From Celerinatantimonas sp046054165 (lineage in GTDB: Bacteria > Pseudomonadota > Gammaproteobacteria > Enterobacterales > Celerinatantimonadaceae): 64,000 nucleotides of DNA. Below, piece after piece: positions 56,570-64,000 of this stretch; the first letter of the stretch is position 1, and every line of letters begins with the position of its first letter. The stretch is from positions 248,001 through 312,000 of the forward strand of contig NZ_JBFNXK010000002.1 in NCBI RefSeq assembly GCF_046054165.1. The letters run 5' to 3'. The notes beneath the pieces were generated by a model that saw only the letters and a program-made list of their open reading frames with translations, did not search any database and had not been told where the DNA came from. Made by a program: the position numbers and the translations under genes.

Positions 56570-57889
56570 ATGGATATCGGACTTTTAACAGGCGTGCTTT
56601 TGGTGTGCGTCTTAACGGCATTTGCTTTAGGAGCCCCGGTCGGGATGGCTCTGGGAGGCATCGCCATGGGGATAGGTTATCTGACCTGGGGCGATGGTAT
56701 TTTCAACGTTTTACCGACGACTACTGAATCGGTATTTTTTAGCTTTACACTGCTCGCTATTCCACTTTATATCTACATGGGACAACTGCTGACCCGTTCC
56801 GGGATCGGCGATGCAATGTTCAATGCCAGCCAGATGTTAATTGGTCGCCTGCGAGGTTCTCTGGCGATTAGCGTCATCTGTGTCTGCTCGATGATTGGTG
56901 CCATGGTCGGGATTATCGGAGCCGGGATCATGACTTCCGGCAGTATTGCCCTGAAACCCATGCTCGAGCGCGGTTATGATAAAAAACTAGCGCTCGGCGT
57001 CATTATGGCCGGCGGCGGCCTCGGGATCCTAATCCCACCGAGCATTCCGATGATCATGTTCGCGTCCACCACTCAAAATTCAGTCGGTCGTCTATTTATT
57101 GGCGCATTAGGGCCGGCATTATTAATGATTACCCTGATGATCGCATATGTCGTCATCAGCTGTAAAATCAAACCAGAACGGGCCCCTCTGGATAGTGAAT
57201 CACGCCCCCCCATGACCCCTAAGGTTAAATTTCAAACCCTACGTGATGGCTTTTTTTCACTACTACTGATTGTGGCGGTATTAGGTTCCATCATGAGTGG
57301 GATTGCCACCCCCACCGAATCCGGTGCTGTCGGGGTATTCGGTGCTTTAATTCTGGCTTTGGTATTCAAACGCTTCAATTTCAAAATGATGAAATTAGCC
57401 GGATTTGAAACCTCCGTACTGGTCAGCGTTGCCATGTGGATTATCTTAGGGGCCACCGTATTTAGTAACTTTCATATGCTGATGGGGATCCAGACGATGG
57501 TGAAAAGTTTCACCCAAAATCTGGGATTACCTCCGATTGGGATCATCATCATGTTCCAGCTGATCATGATCCTGCTCGGCTTCATCATCGATGAATTTAT
57601 CATCGTCCTGATGTGTGCTCCACTATTTACCCCCGTTGCCGTCTCTTTAGGCTATGACCCTATCTGGTTCGGTATTCTGATGATCCTGAATATCGAAATT
57701 GCGGTTCAGACACCGCCTTATGGATTTGCACTCTTCTACTTAAAAGGGATTGCACCACCGGAAGTCACCATGATGGATATTTACAAATCAATCACTCCGT
57801 TTGTTATGATTAAAGTGGTTGTGTTAATTATCACAATGGTATTCCCCGAGTTGGTGCTGTGGCTTCCAAACCACTTAATGGGACAATGA
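56570..57889 (+). CDS. dctM: TRAP transporter large permease (DctM)
   Basis: 439-aa sodium-coupled permease subunit with about eleven or twelve membrane segments. Family marks include LLAIPLYIYMGQLLTRSGIG, GGGLGILIPPSIPMIMFAST, ATPTESGAVGVFGALI and the late VQTPPYGFALFYLKGIAPPE. Its stop overlaps the usp start in an ATGA arrangement. Confidence 0.94.
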   Translation: MDIGLLTGVLLVCVLTAFALGAPVGMALGGIAMGIGYLTWGDGIFNVLPTTTESVFFSFTLLAIPLYIYMGQLLTRSGIGDAMFNASQMLIGRLRGSLAISVICVCSMIGAMVGIIGAGIMTSGSIALKPMLERGYDKKLALGVIMAGGGLGILIPPSIPMIMFASTTQNSVGRLFIGALGPALLMITLMIAYVVISCKIKPERAPLDSESRPPMTPKVKFQTLRDGFFSLLLIVAVLGSIMSGIATPTESGAVGVFGALILALVFKRFNFKMMKLAGFETSVLVSVAMWIILGATVFSNFHMLMGIQTMVKSFTQNLGLPPIGIIIMFQLIMILLGFIIDEFIIVLMCAPLFTPVAVSLGYDPIWFGILMILNIEIAVQTPPYGFALFYLKGIAPPEVTMMDIYKSITPFVMIKVVVLIITMVFPELVLWLPNHLMGQ

Positions 57890-58323
57890 CGCCTATGTAC
57901 GAACATATATTGATTGCTTTTGATTTGGGATATGAGGAGCAACTTCCGTTATTGATTGCTCCTGCCAGACGACTTTTAGGAAAACGTCGAGGAAAGATAC
58001 ACTTTCTTTATGTTGATGAAAGTCAGGTCCATCATGCAACCTATCCGATATTGGATGAAGAAAACGCAAAGCGGCAACAAACCATCGCCCTCTACCGCTT
58101 AAAATCATTAATCAGTCAATATGTCCCTGAGCAGCAACAAGGGGAATGTATGGTGAAACATGGCCATGCCGACGAACGAATTTTAGAAATTGAAAAAAAA
58201 ATCAAACCAGACTTTATTGTCATGATGGCCGGGAAACCCGGATTAGGACAATACTTTATGGGAGCCAATACTAATAAAGTCGTTCGTCATGCGAAAAGTT
58301 CGGTCATTATTATTCGCCCCTAA
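57886..58323 (+). CDS. UspA-family protein of the TRAP operon (TeaD-like)
   Basis: 145-aa universal stress protein; the ATG at 57886 overlaps the dctM stop, and ATG 57895 is an alternative. It starts with TPMYEHILIAFDLGYEE and ends with the nucleotide-binding region GKPGLGQYFMGANTNKVVRH then AKSSVIIIRP. In Halomonas a similar protein, TeaD, is encoded with the TeaABC TRAP system, binds ATP and limits transport. The translational coupling here suggests the same kind of control. Confidence 0.85.
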   Translation: MTPMYEHILIAFDLGYEEQLPLLIAPARRLLGKRRGKIHFLYVDESQVHHATYPILDEENAKRQQTIALYRLKSLISQYVPEQQQGECMVKHGHADERILEIEKKIKPDFIVMMAGKPGLGQYFMGANTNKVVRHAKSSVIIIRP

Positions 58324-58436
58324 TCAATTGGCGTGACTCAACTCACAGTACAAAACTAATCTTTTCATAGACTAAGCTATAGCGGAGTAAAAATCTCCGC
58401 TATACTTCTTTATTATTGATGAAGAGATAAGCCTGA

Positions 58437-58997
58437 ATGATGAGTCCTATCTTCCGTCGTTTCCGCAAATATGTCATTGCGGGTAGTGCATTAATCATCG
58501 CTTTATTGGCATGTGCCTACATCTATTTTTTCCACATCAAAGATTTTGGTGTCAATGCCAGTGACGGCTGGTATTTTGATGAACAGGGTTACCAGCAGGC
58601 TTTAGCCATCTCACAGCAAGAAAATCGTCCGATCCTCTTTTATTTCCGTAATCGAGCCTGTCAAATTTGCAAAGATTTTGAAAAAGATATTCTCAACAAC
58701 CCAGATTTTATTCATTTCACCCGTTATTACATCAAGGTCCGTTACACCATGGATCTTAACCCGCAGCAACAGCGATTCGCCCGGCAATATCCGATTCGAA
58801 TGCAACCTGCGCTCATTGTGCAATATCAGCAAAATCCGCCGGTTTCCACTCATCTGGTGCTACCGATGCATCAGGTTTGGGTCGCGCAAAACAGTATTGA
58901 CAACGGGAACCATATGCCGCTCTCGGTCGTCACATTAAAGCTATCACTCCAACGTGTCACGGAAATAGCCCGTCGCCAGGGGATGAATCAGGATTAG
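58437..58997 (+). CDS. Membrane-anchored thioredoxin-like protein
   Basis: 186-aa protein with one N-terminal membrane segment (residues about 14-33) and a periplasmic thioredoxin-fold domain. The redox motif is CQIC at 75-78, in RNRACQICKDFEKDI, followed by the cis-Pro-type segment MQPALIVQY. This matches the Thioredoxin_7-type proteins that act on periplasmic disulfides or haem-protein maturation. Its stop codon overlaps the convergent rimI stop. The partner protein is unknown. Confidence 0.7.
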   Translation: MMSPIFRRFRKYVIAGSALIIALLACAYIYFFHIKDFGVNASDGWYFDEQGYQQALAISQQENRPILFYFRNRACQICKDFEKDILNNPDFIHFTRYYIKVRYTMDLNPQQQRFARQYPIRMQPALIVQYQQNPPVSTHLVLPMHQVWVAQNSIDNGNHMPLSVVTLKLSLQRVTEIARRQGMNQD

Positions 58998-59437
58998 AGT
59001 GAATAACTCATTAAAATAGCGTCTTCTCGTCCTTGGGGCCCATTAGGATAATAACCGCGTCGCCGAGCATCTTCGTGAAAACCATAATGAGAATAAAGTT
59101 GTAAAGCTGGCACATTGGATTCACGAACTTCCAGTAACAACCGACATCCTCCTTGCATCTGAATACGGCGGGAAAAATGTTCTAGCAGCTGTTTACCAAG
59201 CCCCTGACGCTGATACGCTTTGGCCACACTGAGATTAAATATCTCAGCCTCATCGACAATCAACTGCCCCAGTAGATAACCGCACAGCTGATGTGCTTGC
59301 CAGATACCAATATTCACGGATGATGAAGCAAAACTATCCCGAAGCAATTTTTCGCTCCAAGGATGCTGTTGGACTTGCTGTTCAATCGGCAACATCTGAT
59401 CAAGCGCATCAAGCTTTAAATCCAAACAGTCAAACAT
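58994..59437 (-). CDS. rimI: Ribosomal protein S18 alanine N-acetyltransferase RimI
   Basis: GNAT acetyltransferase that acetylates the N-terminal alanine of ribosomal protein S18. The start at 59437 overlaps holD by 8 nt and gives 147 aa, the family length. It contains QQHPWSEKLLRDSF, the acetyl-CoA loop KAYQRQGLGKQLLEH and the RimI C-terminal signature EVRESNVPALQLYSHYGF with RRGYYPNGPQGREDAILM. The holD-rimI pair is conserved in gammaproteobacteria. Confidence 0.93.
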   Translation of the reverse strand: MFDCLDLKLDALDQMLPIEQQVQQHPWSEKLLRDSFASSSVNIGIWQAHQLCGYLLGQLIVDEAEIFNLSVAKAYQRQGLGKQLLEHFSRRIQMQGGCRLLLEVRESNVPALQLYSHYGFHEDARRRGYYPNGPQGREDAILMSYSL

Positions 59438-59777
59438 GGGACCAGCATTTCCATAATTGTTGTTTGAGCCGGGCTTGTTGTCGTAAATCATGAAAAGCAC
59501 CGACAAAGAAAAATGATTCAGATGAGATATCCGGTTGCCGAGCACTCAACCACAATGTCCGGGAAGCCCATTCAGCACAAAACTGTTCAGGCCCTCGATA
59601 ACAAAAGTGCACTTCATAAGCGGTCATAGCCGCCGAAATAGCCAACCAGAGTGGCGTCTGCTGCAATTCGTCAGGATGATCACACACAACGATATAAGTA
59701 TCATCATTGGGAGAAACTCTCGGTTCCCAAACGGTAATTCCCATGTGTTGCAGCAACGCAACGGATCTTAATTCCAT
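59430..59777 (-). CDS. holD: DNA polymerase III psi subunit HolD
   Basis: Psi subunit of the clamp loader, linking gamma/tau with chi and SSB. The ATG at 59777 begins MELRSVALLQHMGITVWEPR, the conserved psi N-terminus; an upstream TTG would add five residues without a ribosome binding site. At 115 aa it is short for HolD (about 137 in E. coli) but plausible. The central domain shows CDHPDELQQTPLWLAISAAM. It is translationally coupled to rimI. Confidence 0.85.
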   Translation of the reverse strand: MELRSVALLQHMGITVWEPRVSPNDDTYIVVCDHPDELQQTPLWLAISAAMTAYEVHFCYRGPEQFCAEWASRTLWLSARQPDISSESFFFVGAFHDLRQQARLKQQLWKCWSHV

Positions 59778-59823
59778 AGCAGAACCAGTCAATCAATTCA
59801 CCAATGTGTAGAGACTATAACGC

Positions 59824-59852
59824 AAAAAGCCTGCTCAATGAGCAGGCTTTTT
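59824..59852. terminator. Bidirectional terminator between tRNA-Trp and holD
   Basis: AAAAAGCCTGCTCA and TGAGCAGGCTTTTT form a 14-bp dyad with one unpaired base, with T-runs on both strands. It ends the tRNA-Trp transcript, starting 6 nt beyond the CCA end. Confidence 0.85.
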
Positions 59853-59857
59853 TAAAC

Positions 59858-59934
59858 TGGCAGGGGTGGAGGGACTCGAACCCCCAACCGTCGGTTTTGG
59901 AGACCGCCGTTCTACCAATTGGAACTACACCCCT
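59858..59934 (-). tRNA. trpT: tRNA-Trp (anticodon CCA)
   Basis: On the minus strand the gene starts AGGGGTGTAG and ends CACCCCTGCCA with the CCA encoded. The anticodon loop is CTCCAAA (CCA) flanked by GGT/ACC pairs, and the T-loop is GTTCGAGTC. Sequence is close to E. coli tRNA-Trp. Confidence 0.95.
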
Positions 59935-59947
59935 TAAGACGCTGGGT

Positions 59948-59975
59948 AGTATACCGAAAGATAATTAAAGGTAAA
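59948..59975 (-). promoter_or_regulatory. Promoter of tRNA-Trp
   Basis: TTTACC (minus, 59975-59970) and TATACT (59953-59948) are 16 bp apart, followed by a GC-rich CCCAGCG discriminator, as in growth-rate-controlled stable-RNA promoters. Confidence 0.65.
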
Positions 59976-60140
59976 GAATAAATTTCTTCTTTTCGTATCA
60001 ATCGAACAAGCTTTAGCCAACCCTCTTTCCAAGCCCAGTCGTTCCTTACATCTCGTCACTCTGAACCGAGCGAGCCTGGAAGATCCGGGAAACAAGGTTC
60101 AGATCGAATCAATATCTCAGCAACCTTGAATGAAAATACC

Positions 60141-60506
60141 TTACTCAAGAGGGATCCGGGAGCGACGTGTGACAATAAATAACAGTATGACTAGCAACAT
60201 CGACCAAATACCCAACCGCCCGGTCCAAGGTATCGATGTAAAAACCAACCCCATCGCAGAGACCACCAGCATCAAAACCGCCAGACATTTCGCCTGAATC
60301 GGGATCACCCGATGTACTCGCCAATTTGAAATAAATGGCCCAAATAATTGATGTTTTAACAGCCATTGCTCGAATCGAGGAGATCCTTTCGAAAAACAAA
60401 AACAGGCCAGCAATAAAAAAGGGGTCGTTGGGACCAACGGCAACACAATGCCTGCGCCCCCTAAACCGACACTCAACCACCCAATACTGAGGAATATATA
60501 TCTCAC
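60141..60506 (-). CDS. ybaN: YbaN-like inner membrane protein (DUF454)
   Basis: 121-aa membrane protein of unknown function. The signature GIVLPLVPTTPFLLLACFCF then SKGSPRFEQWLLKH is diagnostic of DUF454, followed by FGPFISNWR and two C-terminal hydrophobic segments. The start is GTG at 60506, with AAGGAAT 8-14 nt upstream on the minus strand. Confidence 0.88.
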   Translation of the reverse strand: MRYIFLSIGWLSVGLGGAGIVLPLVPTTPFLLLACFCFSKGSPRFEQWLLKHQLFGPFISNWRVHRVIPIQAKCLAVLMLVVSAMGLVFTSIPWTGRLGIWSMLLVILLFIVTRRSRIPLE

Positions 60507-60592
60507 TATAAGATTCCTTTTCCAATTTCACGGCTAACTGGTGATAGATTAAGCAAAAAAACGCCAAAATGCGAAATTTTTAGATTAGGGAA

Positions 60593-60621
60593 TTGACAAT
60601 GCCCGGAAATAACCGTTTAAT
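60593..60621 (+). promoter_or_regulatory. Promoter of tRNA-Thr
   Basis: A perfect -35 TTGACA (60593-60598), 17 bp, then TTTAAT (60616-60621), followed by the GC-rich discriminator GCCCGC. Another register (TTAATA) is possible. The tRNA starts 24 nt after the -10 box. Confidence 0.65.
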
Positions 60622-60644
60622 ATGCCCGCTAACACAATTAGTGT

Positions 60645-60720
<76 letters not shown>

Positions 60721-60863
60721 TTCTCTAGCTTCCCCAGTACAAGTACCTCTCAAGATTAAACATTTTGCTTACTATTTCATAATTTAGTTTAATTATCGAA
60801 TTGTAAATATCCCCCTTTAAATAATTAGCAAAAGAGAATATTTATTCTAGAGGTGGGTATTAA

Positions 60864-61052
60864 TTAAAAAACTCGCTGACTTGAATCTAATTCGTCCTGA
60901 CGAGCAGCATGCGCTAAAATGGCTTCTGCTTTATCGGTTGTTGAGGATAATTGTTCCAGTGCCCTGTCTAACATAAAATCTAATGTCTCTTGGGTTTTGG
61001 CACGTCTAAAACGAATAAGCCAGTCTAGCTTAGTTTTTGGTATATTGGTCAT
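60864..61052 (-). CDS. Hha/YmoA-like nucleoid-associated modulator
   Basis: 62-aa protein that lines up with Hha: KTKLDWLIRFRRAKTQETLD matches the Hha opening TKTDYLMRLRRCQTIDTLE, and AHAARQDEL matches the conserved SAADHRLAEL. Hha proteins bind H-NS and help silence AT-rich foreign genes. The C-terminal tail of Hha is missing or diverged (the protein ends SSQRVF). It lies 143 bp after a solitary tRNA-Thr in AT-rich DNA, consistent with an acquired segment. The family match is by eye, over about 50 residues. Confidence 0.62.
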   Translation of the reverse strand: MTNIPKTKLDWLIRFRRAKTQETLDFMLDRALEQLSSTTDKAEAILAHAARQDELDSSQRVF

Positions 61053-61473
61053 CTTAACTCTAAATCAAAAATATTATGTCCAATCCTTACCTTTATGAAT
61101 ACATTCCAGATCCCTGTAGGAAGCATATATTCAGATAACTGATAAGGTAATTGTATGAGTTAGCTATACAGCTCTCATTAAGAAAGCGAACGCTCTTGCC
61201 TTGGATAATAGGAAACTATGAGTCGTGCTACTTCTAATAATAGAATGTTTCCTGCAACCTTACCAGCTTATCAAACATCCTTTATCGGTGCCCCATCATG
61301 GATGACAATCAGTTTGCTTTCTTTTCTAAAACCAAACATTATTATTTACCTAACTTTTCAAATATACTGGCACAATCAGGAAAGATTTATCAGCATACGG
61401 ACTATCCGCTGAAATAACATGGGTTTTATACTCATTTCTGCGAAGTATTCAGTCGAAAGTAAAGGTACCGATA
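61053..61473. other. AT-rich gap with a possible 39-codon ORF
   Basis: A 420-bp stretch between the Hha-like and TerB-like genes. The clearest frame is a 39-codon plus-strand ORF at 61298-61417 starting MDDNQFAFFSKTKHYYLPNF, rich in aromatic residues; it has no good ribosome binding site and may be a gene remnant. A competing 64-codon frame at 61218-61412 looks random. Nothing else is visible. Confidence 0.3.
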
Positions 61474-61923
61474 ATGATTGAAGCATTACGTAAATTTATT
61501 CGTAACACGCTAGATACACAGGACAGTCAACCTCAAAGCGAAGAGGAACAGATAAAGATTGCCACTGCCGCACTACTCATTCAAGTCAGCGGAGCAGACA
61601 ATAATGAAAGTGGCGATGAACAGCAAGTCATCTTTCAAAGAATTTGTAAATTACTGTCCCTGACCCCGGAAGAGTCCCGAGCCCTTTATCTACAGGCTCA
61701 GAAAGTAACGGACCAATCGGTTTCTTTATATGAGTTTACCCGGAGTTTGAAGGCATTAGAGTACAGTCAACGTTACGATTTCGTCCATGCGCTCTGGCAG
61801 GTTGCTTACGCTGATGGCATCCTTGATCCTCAGGAAGAAGCCCTTATTCGGAAGATCGCCGATTTAGTTTACCTCGATCACAAAGATTTTATTCAAGCCA
61901 AACTCGCCGCACAACCCAATTAA
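61474..61923 (+). CDS. TerB-family protein
   Basis: 149-aa acidic helical protein of the tellurite-resistance TerB fold. The two-fold acidic repeats are visible as KIATAALLIQVSGADNN and ALWQVAYADGILDPQEEALI, the latter being the TerB metal-binding signature. No other ter genes are nearby, so this is the stand-alone form found widely in gammaproteobacteria, with unknown role. It lies 10 nt before the DUF4250 gene, suggesting an operon. Confidence 0.85.
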   Translation: MIEALRKFIRNTLDTQDSQPQSEEEQIKIATAALLIQVSGADNNESGDEQQVIFQRICKLLSLTPEESRALYLQAQKVTDQSVSLYEFTRSLKALEYSQRYDFVHALWQVAYADGILDPQEEALIRKIADLVYLDHKDFIQAKLAAQPN

Positions 61924-61933
61924 CAGGTATAAA

Positions 61934-62143
61934 ATGTTTTCAAACTGGGAAAAAATGGACCCGATTTTATTGATGTCCATGTTAAATATGAAATTACGTG
62001 ATGAATCGGGTAATTTGAATGTATTATGCCGAAAATATGATTTAGAACCCGAGCTTATTATTCAACATCTCAAAAAAATTAATTATTATTATCATGATGA
62101 TGTTAAACAATTTAATCAAATTCCGATTTCAGCGGAATCATAA
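61934..62143 (+). CDS. DUF4250-family small protein
   Basis: 69-aa protein with the DUF4250 pattern: MDPILLMSMLNMKLRDESGN followed by LCRKYDLEPELIIQHLKKIN and a Tyr-rich end. The function of this family is unknown. The CAGGTATAAA spacer before the ATG holds a weak ribosome binding site, and the gene follows terB closely. Confidence 0.78.
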   Translation: MFSNWEKMDPILLMSMLNMKLRDESGNLNVLCRKYDLEPELIIQHLKKINYYYHDDVKQFNQIPISAES

Positions 62144-62219
62144 AAGATATCGAAATAGAGATATGCTTATAATCAACTATTTCTGATACATTTAATAAGA
62201 TGAGATCTTGGAGTATTTG

Positions 62220-63218
62220 TTGAAAAATCAAAGCCAAACTAATTTATCTCGTTTTCCGGTTGCCACCATTGGAGGGGGGAGCGGACAATTTGTCCTGTTA
62301 AGTGCTCTCAGAGACATCGAGCATCTGGATGTGAGTGCCATCGTCTCCATGACTGATAGTGGCGGAAGTACCGGGCGCTTACGAGATGAATTAGGCATCC
62401 TACCTCCAGGAGATATTCTCAAATGTATTCTAGCCCTATCACCCTACCGAGATATGGCCCGAAAACTATTATTAAAGCGTTTCTCCGGCAATCAACGATT
62501 ACGTGGACATAGTGCTGGGAATATGCTGCTCACGATGCTGAGTCAATATTCAGGCTCATTTGCTACCGGTATTGAAGCACTCGCTCAACTCTTAGATGTC
62601 CGGGGTGAAATTTTACCTGTCACCACCGATAAATCGACCTTAGTCGCTCAACTCACCAACGGTGAACAGATTTTTGGAGAAAATGCGATTGATGTGCCCC
62701 GCGGTAATCAACGACAAAAAATCGCCAATGTTTTCTTGGTCCCTCATCATGCCAACCAAGTGACAGTTTTCCCCCGAGTGATTGAACGGATCCGGCAAGT
62801 TAACGCCGTTATTTTAGGTCCCGGCGATCTTTACACCAGCATCATTCCTAATTTACTGGTTCCCGGAGTTCGTGAAGCCTTACAGAAAACGACCGCGAAA
62901 CTTATCTATGTCAGCAACATTATGACTAAATTCGGCGAAACTGACGGCTACACTTTGGAGTCATTTATTTCAGTTGTTGAACATTACATTGGTCGCTCAA
63001 TCGAAGTCGTGATCTGCAATAATGCATTACCTAATGACAAAGTGCTGGACAGCTATAAACAGCAACGTTCAACACCCGTTAAAATTCATAACTATAAAAA
63101 ATTAAGTAAGCAATACCAACTGATTGAAGCTGATTTGATTGAACAAGAAGCCAGTATTGTCCGCCACAGTGCGACCAAACTGGCTCAAGTTTTATTGCCT
63201 TTCCTACAACCGGAATAG
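62220..63218 (+). CDS. YvcK/YbhK-like gluconeogenesis factor (CofD-like fold)
   Basis: Protein of the YvcK family, which binds UDP-sugars and helps cells grow on gluconeogenic carbon sources and shape the cell wall. The TTG at 62220 follows GGAG at 62210-62213; a TTG at 62208 would lie before that site and is rejected. The 332-aa product has IGGGSGQFVLLSALRD, IVSMTDSGGSTGRLRDELGI then LPPGDILKCILAL, GHSAGNMLLTML and ILGPGDLYTSIIPNLLV, all conserved in the family. It converges on the kef gene with 3 bp between the stop codons. Confidence 0.92.
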   Translation: MKNQSQTNLSRFPVATIGGGSGQFVLLSALRDIEHLDVSAIVSMTDSGGSTGRLRDELGILPPGDILKCILALSPYRDMARKLLLKRFSGNQRLRGHSAGNMLLTMLSQYSGSFATGIEALAQLLDVRGEILPVTTDKSTLVAQLTNGEQIFGENAIDVPRGNQRQKIANVFLVPHHANQVTVFPRVIERIRQVNAVILGPGDLYTSIIPNLLVPGVREALQKTTAKLIYVSNIMTKFGETDGYTLESFISVVEHYIGRSIEVVICNNALPNDKVLDSYKQQRSTPVKIHNYKKLSKQYQLIEADLIEQEASIVRHSATKLAQVLLPFLQPE

Positions 63219-63221
63219 CCA

Positions 63222-64000
63222 CTATTTCGAGTCAGGTTTCGACTTCAAACGGTTCTCTCGTTCTATTTTGTTTTTCCGGTGCGCACTTCCCAAGGTACCG
63301 GAATGCTCATCATCCTGCTGTATATTCCGCTCCCAGGCTTTTTCATACACTTCCGAGGGTAATTGGGTGTCATCATTTAATAGCTCATCCAGCATCTTCT
63401 GGGAGCGTAAGCTATTGCGGATAAATTCAACATTATCGTCATTACGCAGTACCTGCTCACGCAGCAACTTATTATCATAGGCTTTAAAAAATTCACCGAT
63501 TCGATAGGCCTGATTCGCCCGCCATCCCAATTCAATGAGAGCATCAACCCCTAACGCAACCCCTGAGCCTAACGTTTCCCGATGTACATAATCGACCCCT
63601 GCTTTCATCAGCTCCTGTGCATGACCACGATCAATGGCTCGGGCTAGAATGACTAAATGCGGGAAAAACTGCCGGGCCACCCGAACAATTTCTAAAGTTT
63701 TTTCCCGATCATCCACGGCCACGATCAGGAGTTTGGCTTGCTCGGCTCCGGCCGAACTCAATAAATCAGCTCGCGCCGCATCACCATAAAACGCCTTAAA
63801 TCCGTATCGAGCGAGAGTTTTGATGTGGTTTGCATCATGTTCAAGAATCGTCGTTCCGACTTTATTACTGTGTAAGATACGTCCGGCAATCTGCCCAAAA
63901 CGGCCAAACCCAGCAATAATCACCGGGTTTTCATTATCATCAATCACCGACTCCGACTCAGGGACCGGACGCTTATGCAACATTGGGAAAATAATAAACT
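63222..64000 (-). CDS. Glutathione-gated K+/H+ antiporter (KefB/KefC-type), C-terminal part
   Basis: C-terminal RCK (TrkA-N) domain of a monovalent cation:proton antiporter-2. The reading frame stays open through the right window edge (FIIFP before the first internal Met), so the transmembrane half lies beyond. The nucleotide-binding motif NPVIIAGFGRFGQIAGRIL, then TILEHDANHIKTLARYGFKA and FYGDAARADLLSSAGAEQAK, are those of KefB/KefC. The tail is long, basic and hydrophilic. KefC and KefB protect against electrophiles; which one this is cannot be decided from this part. Confidence 0.88.
   Translation of the reverse strand, partial: FIIFPMLHKRPVPESESVIDDNENPVIIAGFGRFGQIAGRILHSNKVGTTILEHDANHIKTLARYGFKAFYGDAARADLLSSAGAEQAKLLIVAVDDREKTLEIVRVARQFFPHLVILARAIDRGHAQELMKAGVDYVHRETLGSGVALGVDALIELGWRANQAYRIGEFFKAYDNKLLREQVLRNDDNVEFIRNSLRSQKMLDELLNDDTQLPSEVYEKAWERNIQQDDEHSGTLGSAHRKNKIERENRLKSKPDSK

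Overview
The window reads as chromosomal DNA of a gammaproteobacterium with moderate GC content. The type VI secretion cluster has the gene order of the Vibrio cholerae vas cluster. HolD and RimI, YbaN, MdtD, GabD/GabT and zwf-pgl-gnd are all gammaproteobacterial types, and the two tRNA genes are close to those of E. coli. The deiminase-type histidine genes (hutF, hutG) and a YvcK-like protein point outside the core Enterobacteriaceae, towards Vibrionales, Aeromonadales, Alteromonadales or Celerinatantimonas-like bacteria. The species cannot be fixed from the sequence alone.

Regions: (1) 1-1.0 kb holds the start of a methionine aminotransferase gene and a Blc-type lipocalin lipoprotein. (2) 1.0-7.5 kb is a Cus-type Cu/Ag efflux operon (small membrane protein, outer-membrane factor, adaptor, RND pump). 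It sits behind a MerR/CueR-type operator with a 19-bp promoter spacer and ends at a clear terminator. (3) 7.8-28.7 kb, minus strand, is a 15-gene T6SS cluster in the order tssB-tssC-tssE-tssF-tssG-fha-tssJ-tssK-tssL-tssH-vasH-vasI-tssA-tssM-vasL. It has no hcp, vgrG, PAAR or effector gene. (4) 28.7-30.3 kb is a very AT-rich gap with two inverted repeats. (5) 30.3-37.8 kb carries an RpiB-family isomerase under a KdgR-like box, a HutC repressor, a LysR regulator with a translationally coupled small ORF, a D-serine dehydratase-like enzyme, divergent hutG and hutF with HutC-type operators between them, and a TSUP permease. (6) 38.2-41.9 kb is the oxidative pentose phosphate operon zwf-pgl-gnd. (7) 42.1-44.4 kb holds two small paralogous proteins with a C-terminal CC motif behind a second MerR-type 19-bp-spacer promoter, then an MdtD-like MFS transporter. 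(8) 44.6-47.4 kb is gabD-gabT. (9) 47.4-54.0 kb, minus strand, is a siderophore-type iron uptake set (TonB receptor, LysR regulator, binding protein, permease, ATPase) with a Fur-box-like site. (10) 55.0-58.3 kb is a TRAP transporter operon with a UspA protein. (11) 58.4-64.0 kb holds a membrane thioredoxin-like protein, holD-rimI, tRNA-Trp, YbaN, tRNA-Thr, an Hha-like small protein, a TerB-like protein, DUF4250, a YvcK-like protein and the C-terminal part of a KefB/KefC-type K+ antiporter.

The points most worth following are the two MerR-type promoters with no MerR gene nearby, which suggest one remote copper-type regulator controlling both the Cus pump and the CC-motif protein pair; the KdgR-like control of an RpiB-family isomerase; the 20-bp-stem inverted repeat upstream of the T6SS operon; and an Hha-like protein beside a solitary tRNA-Thr.
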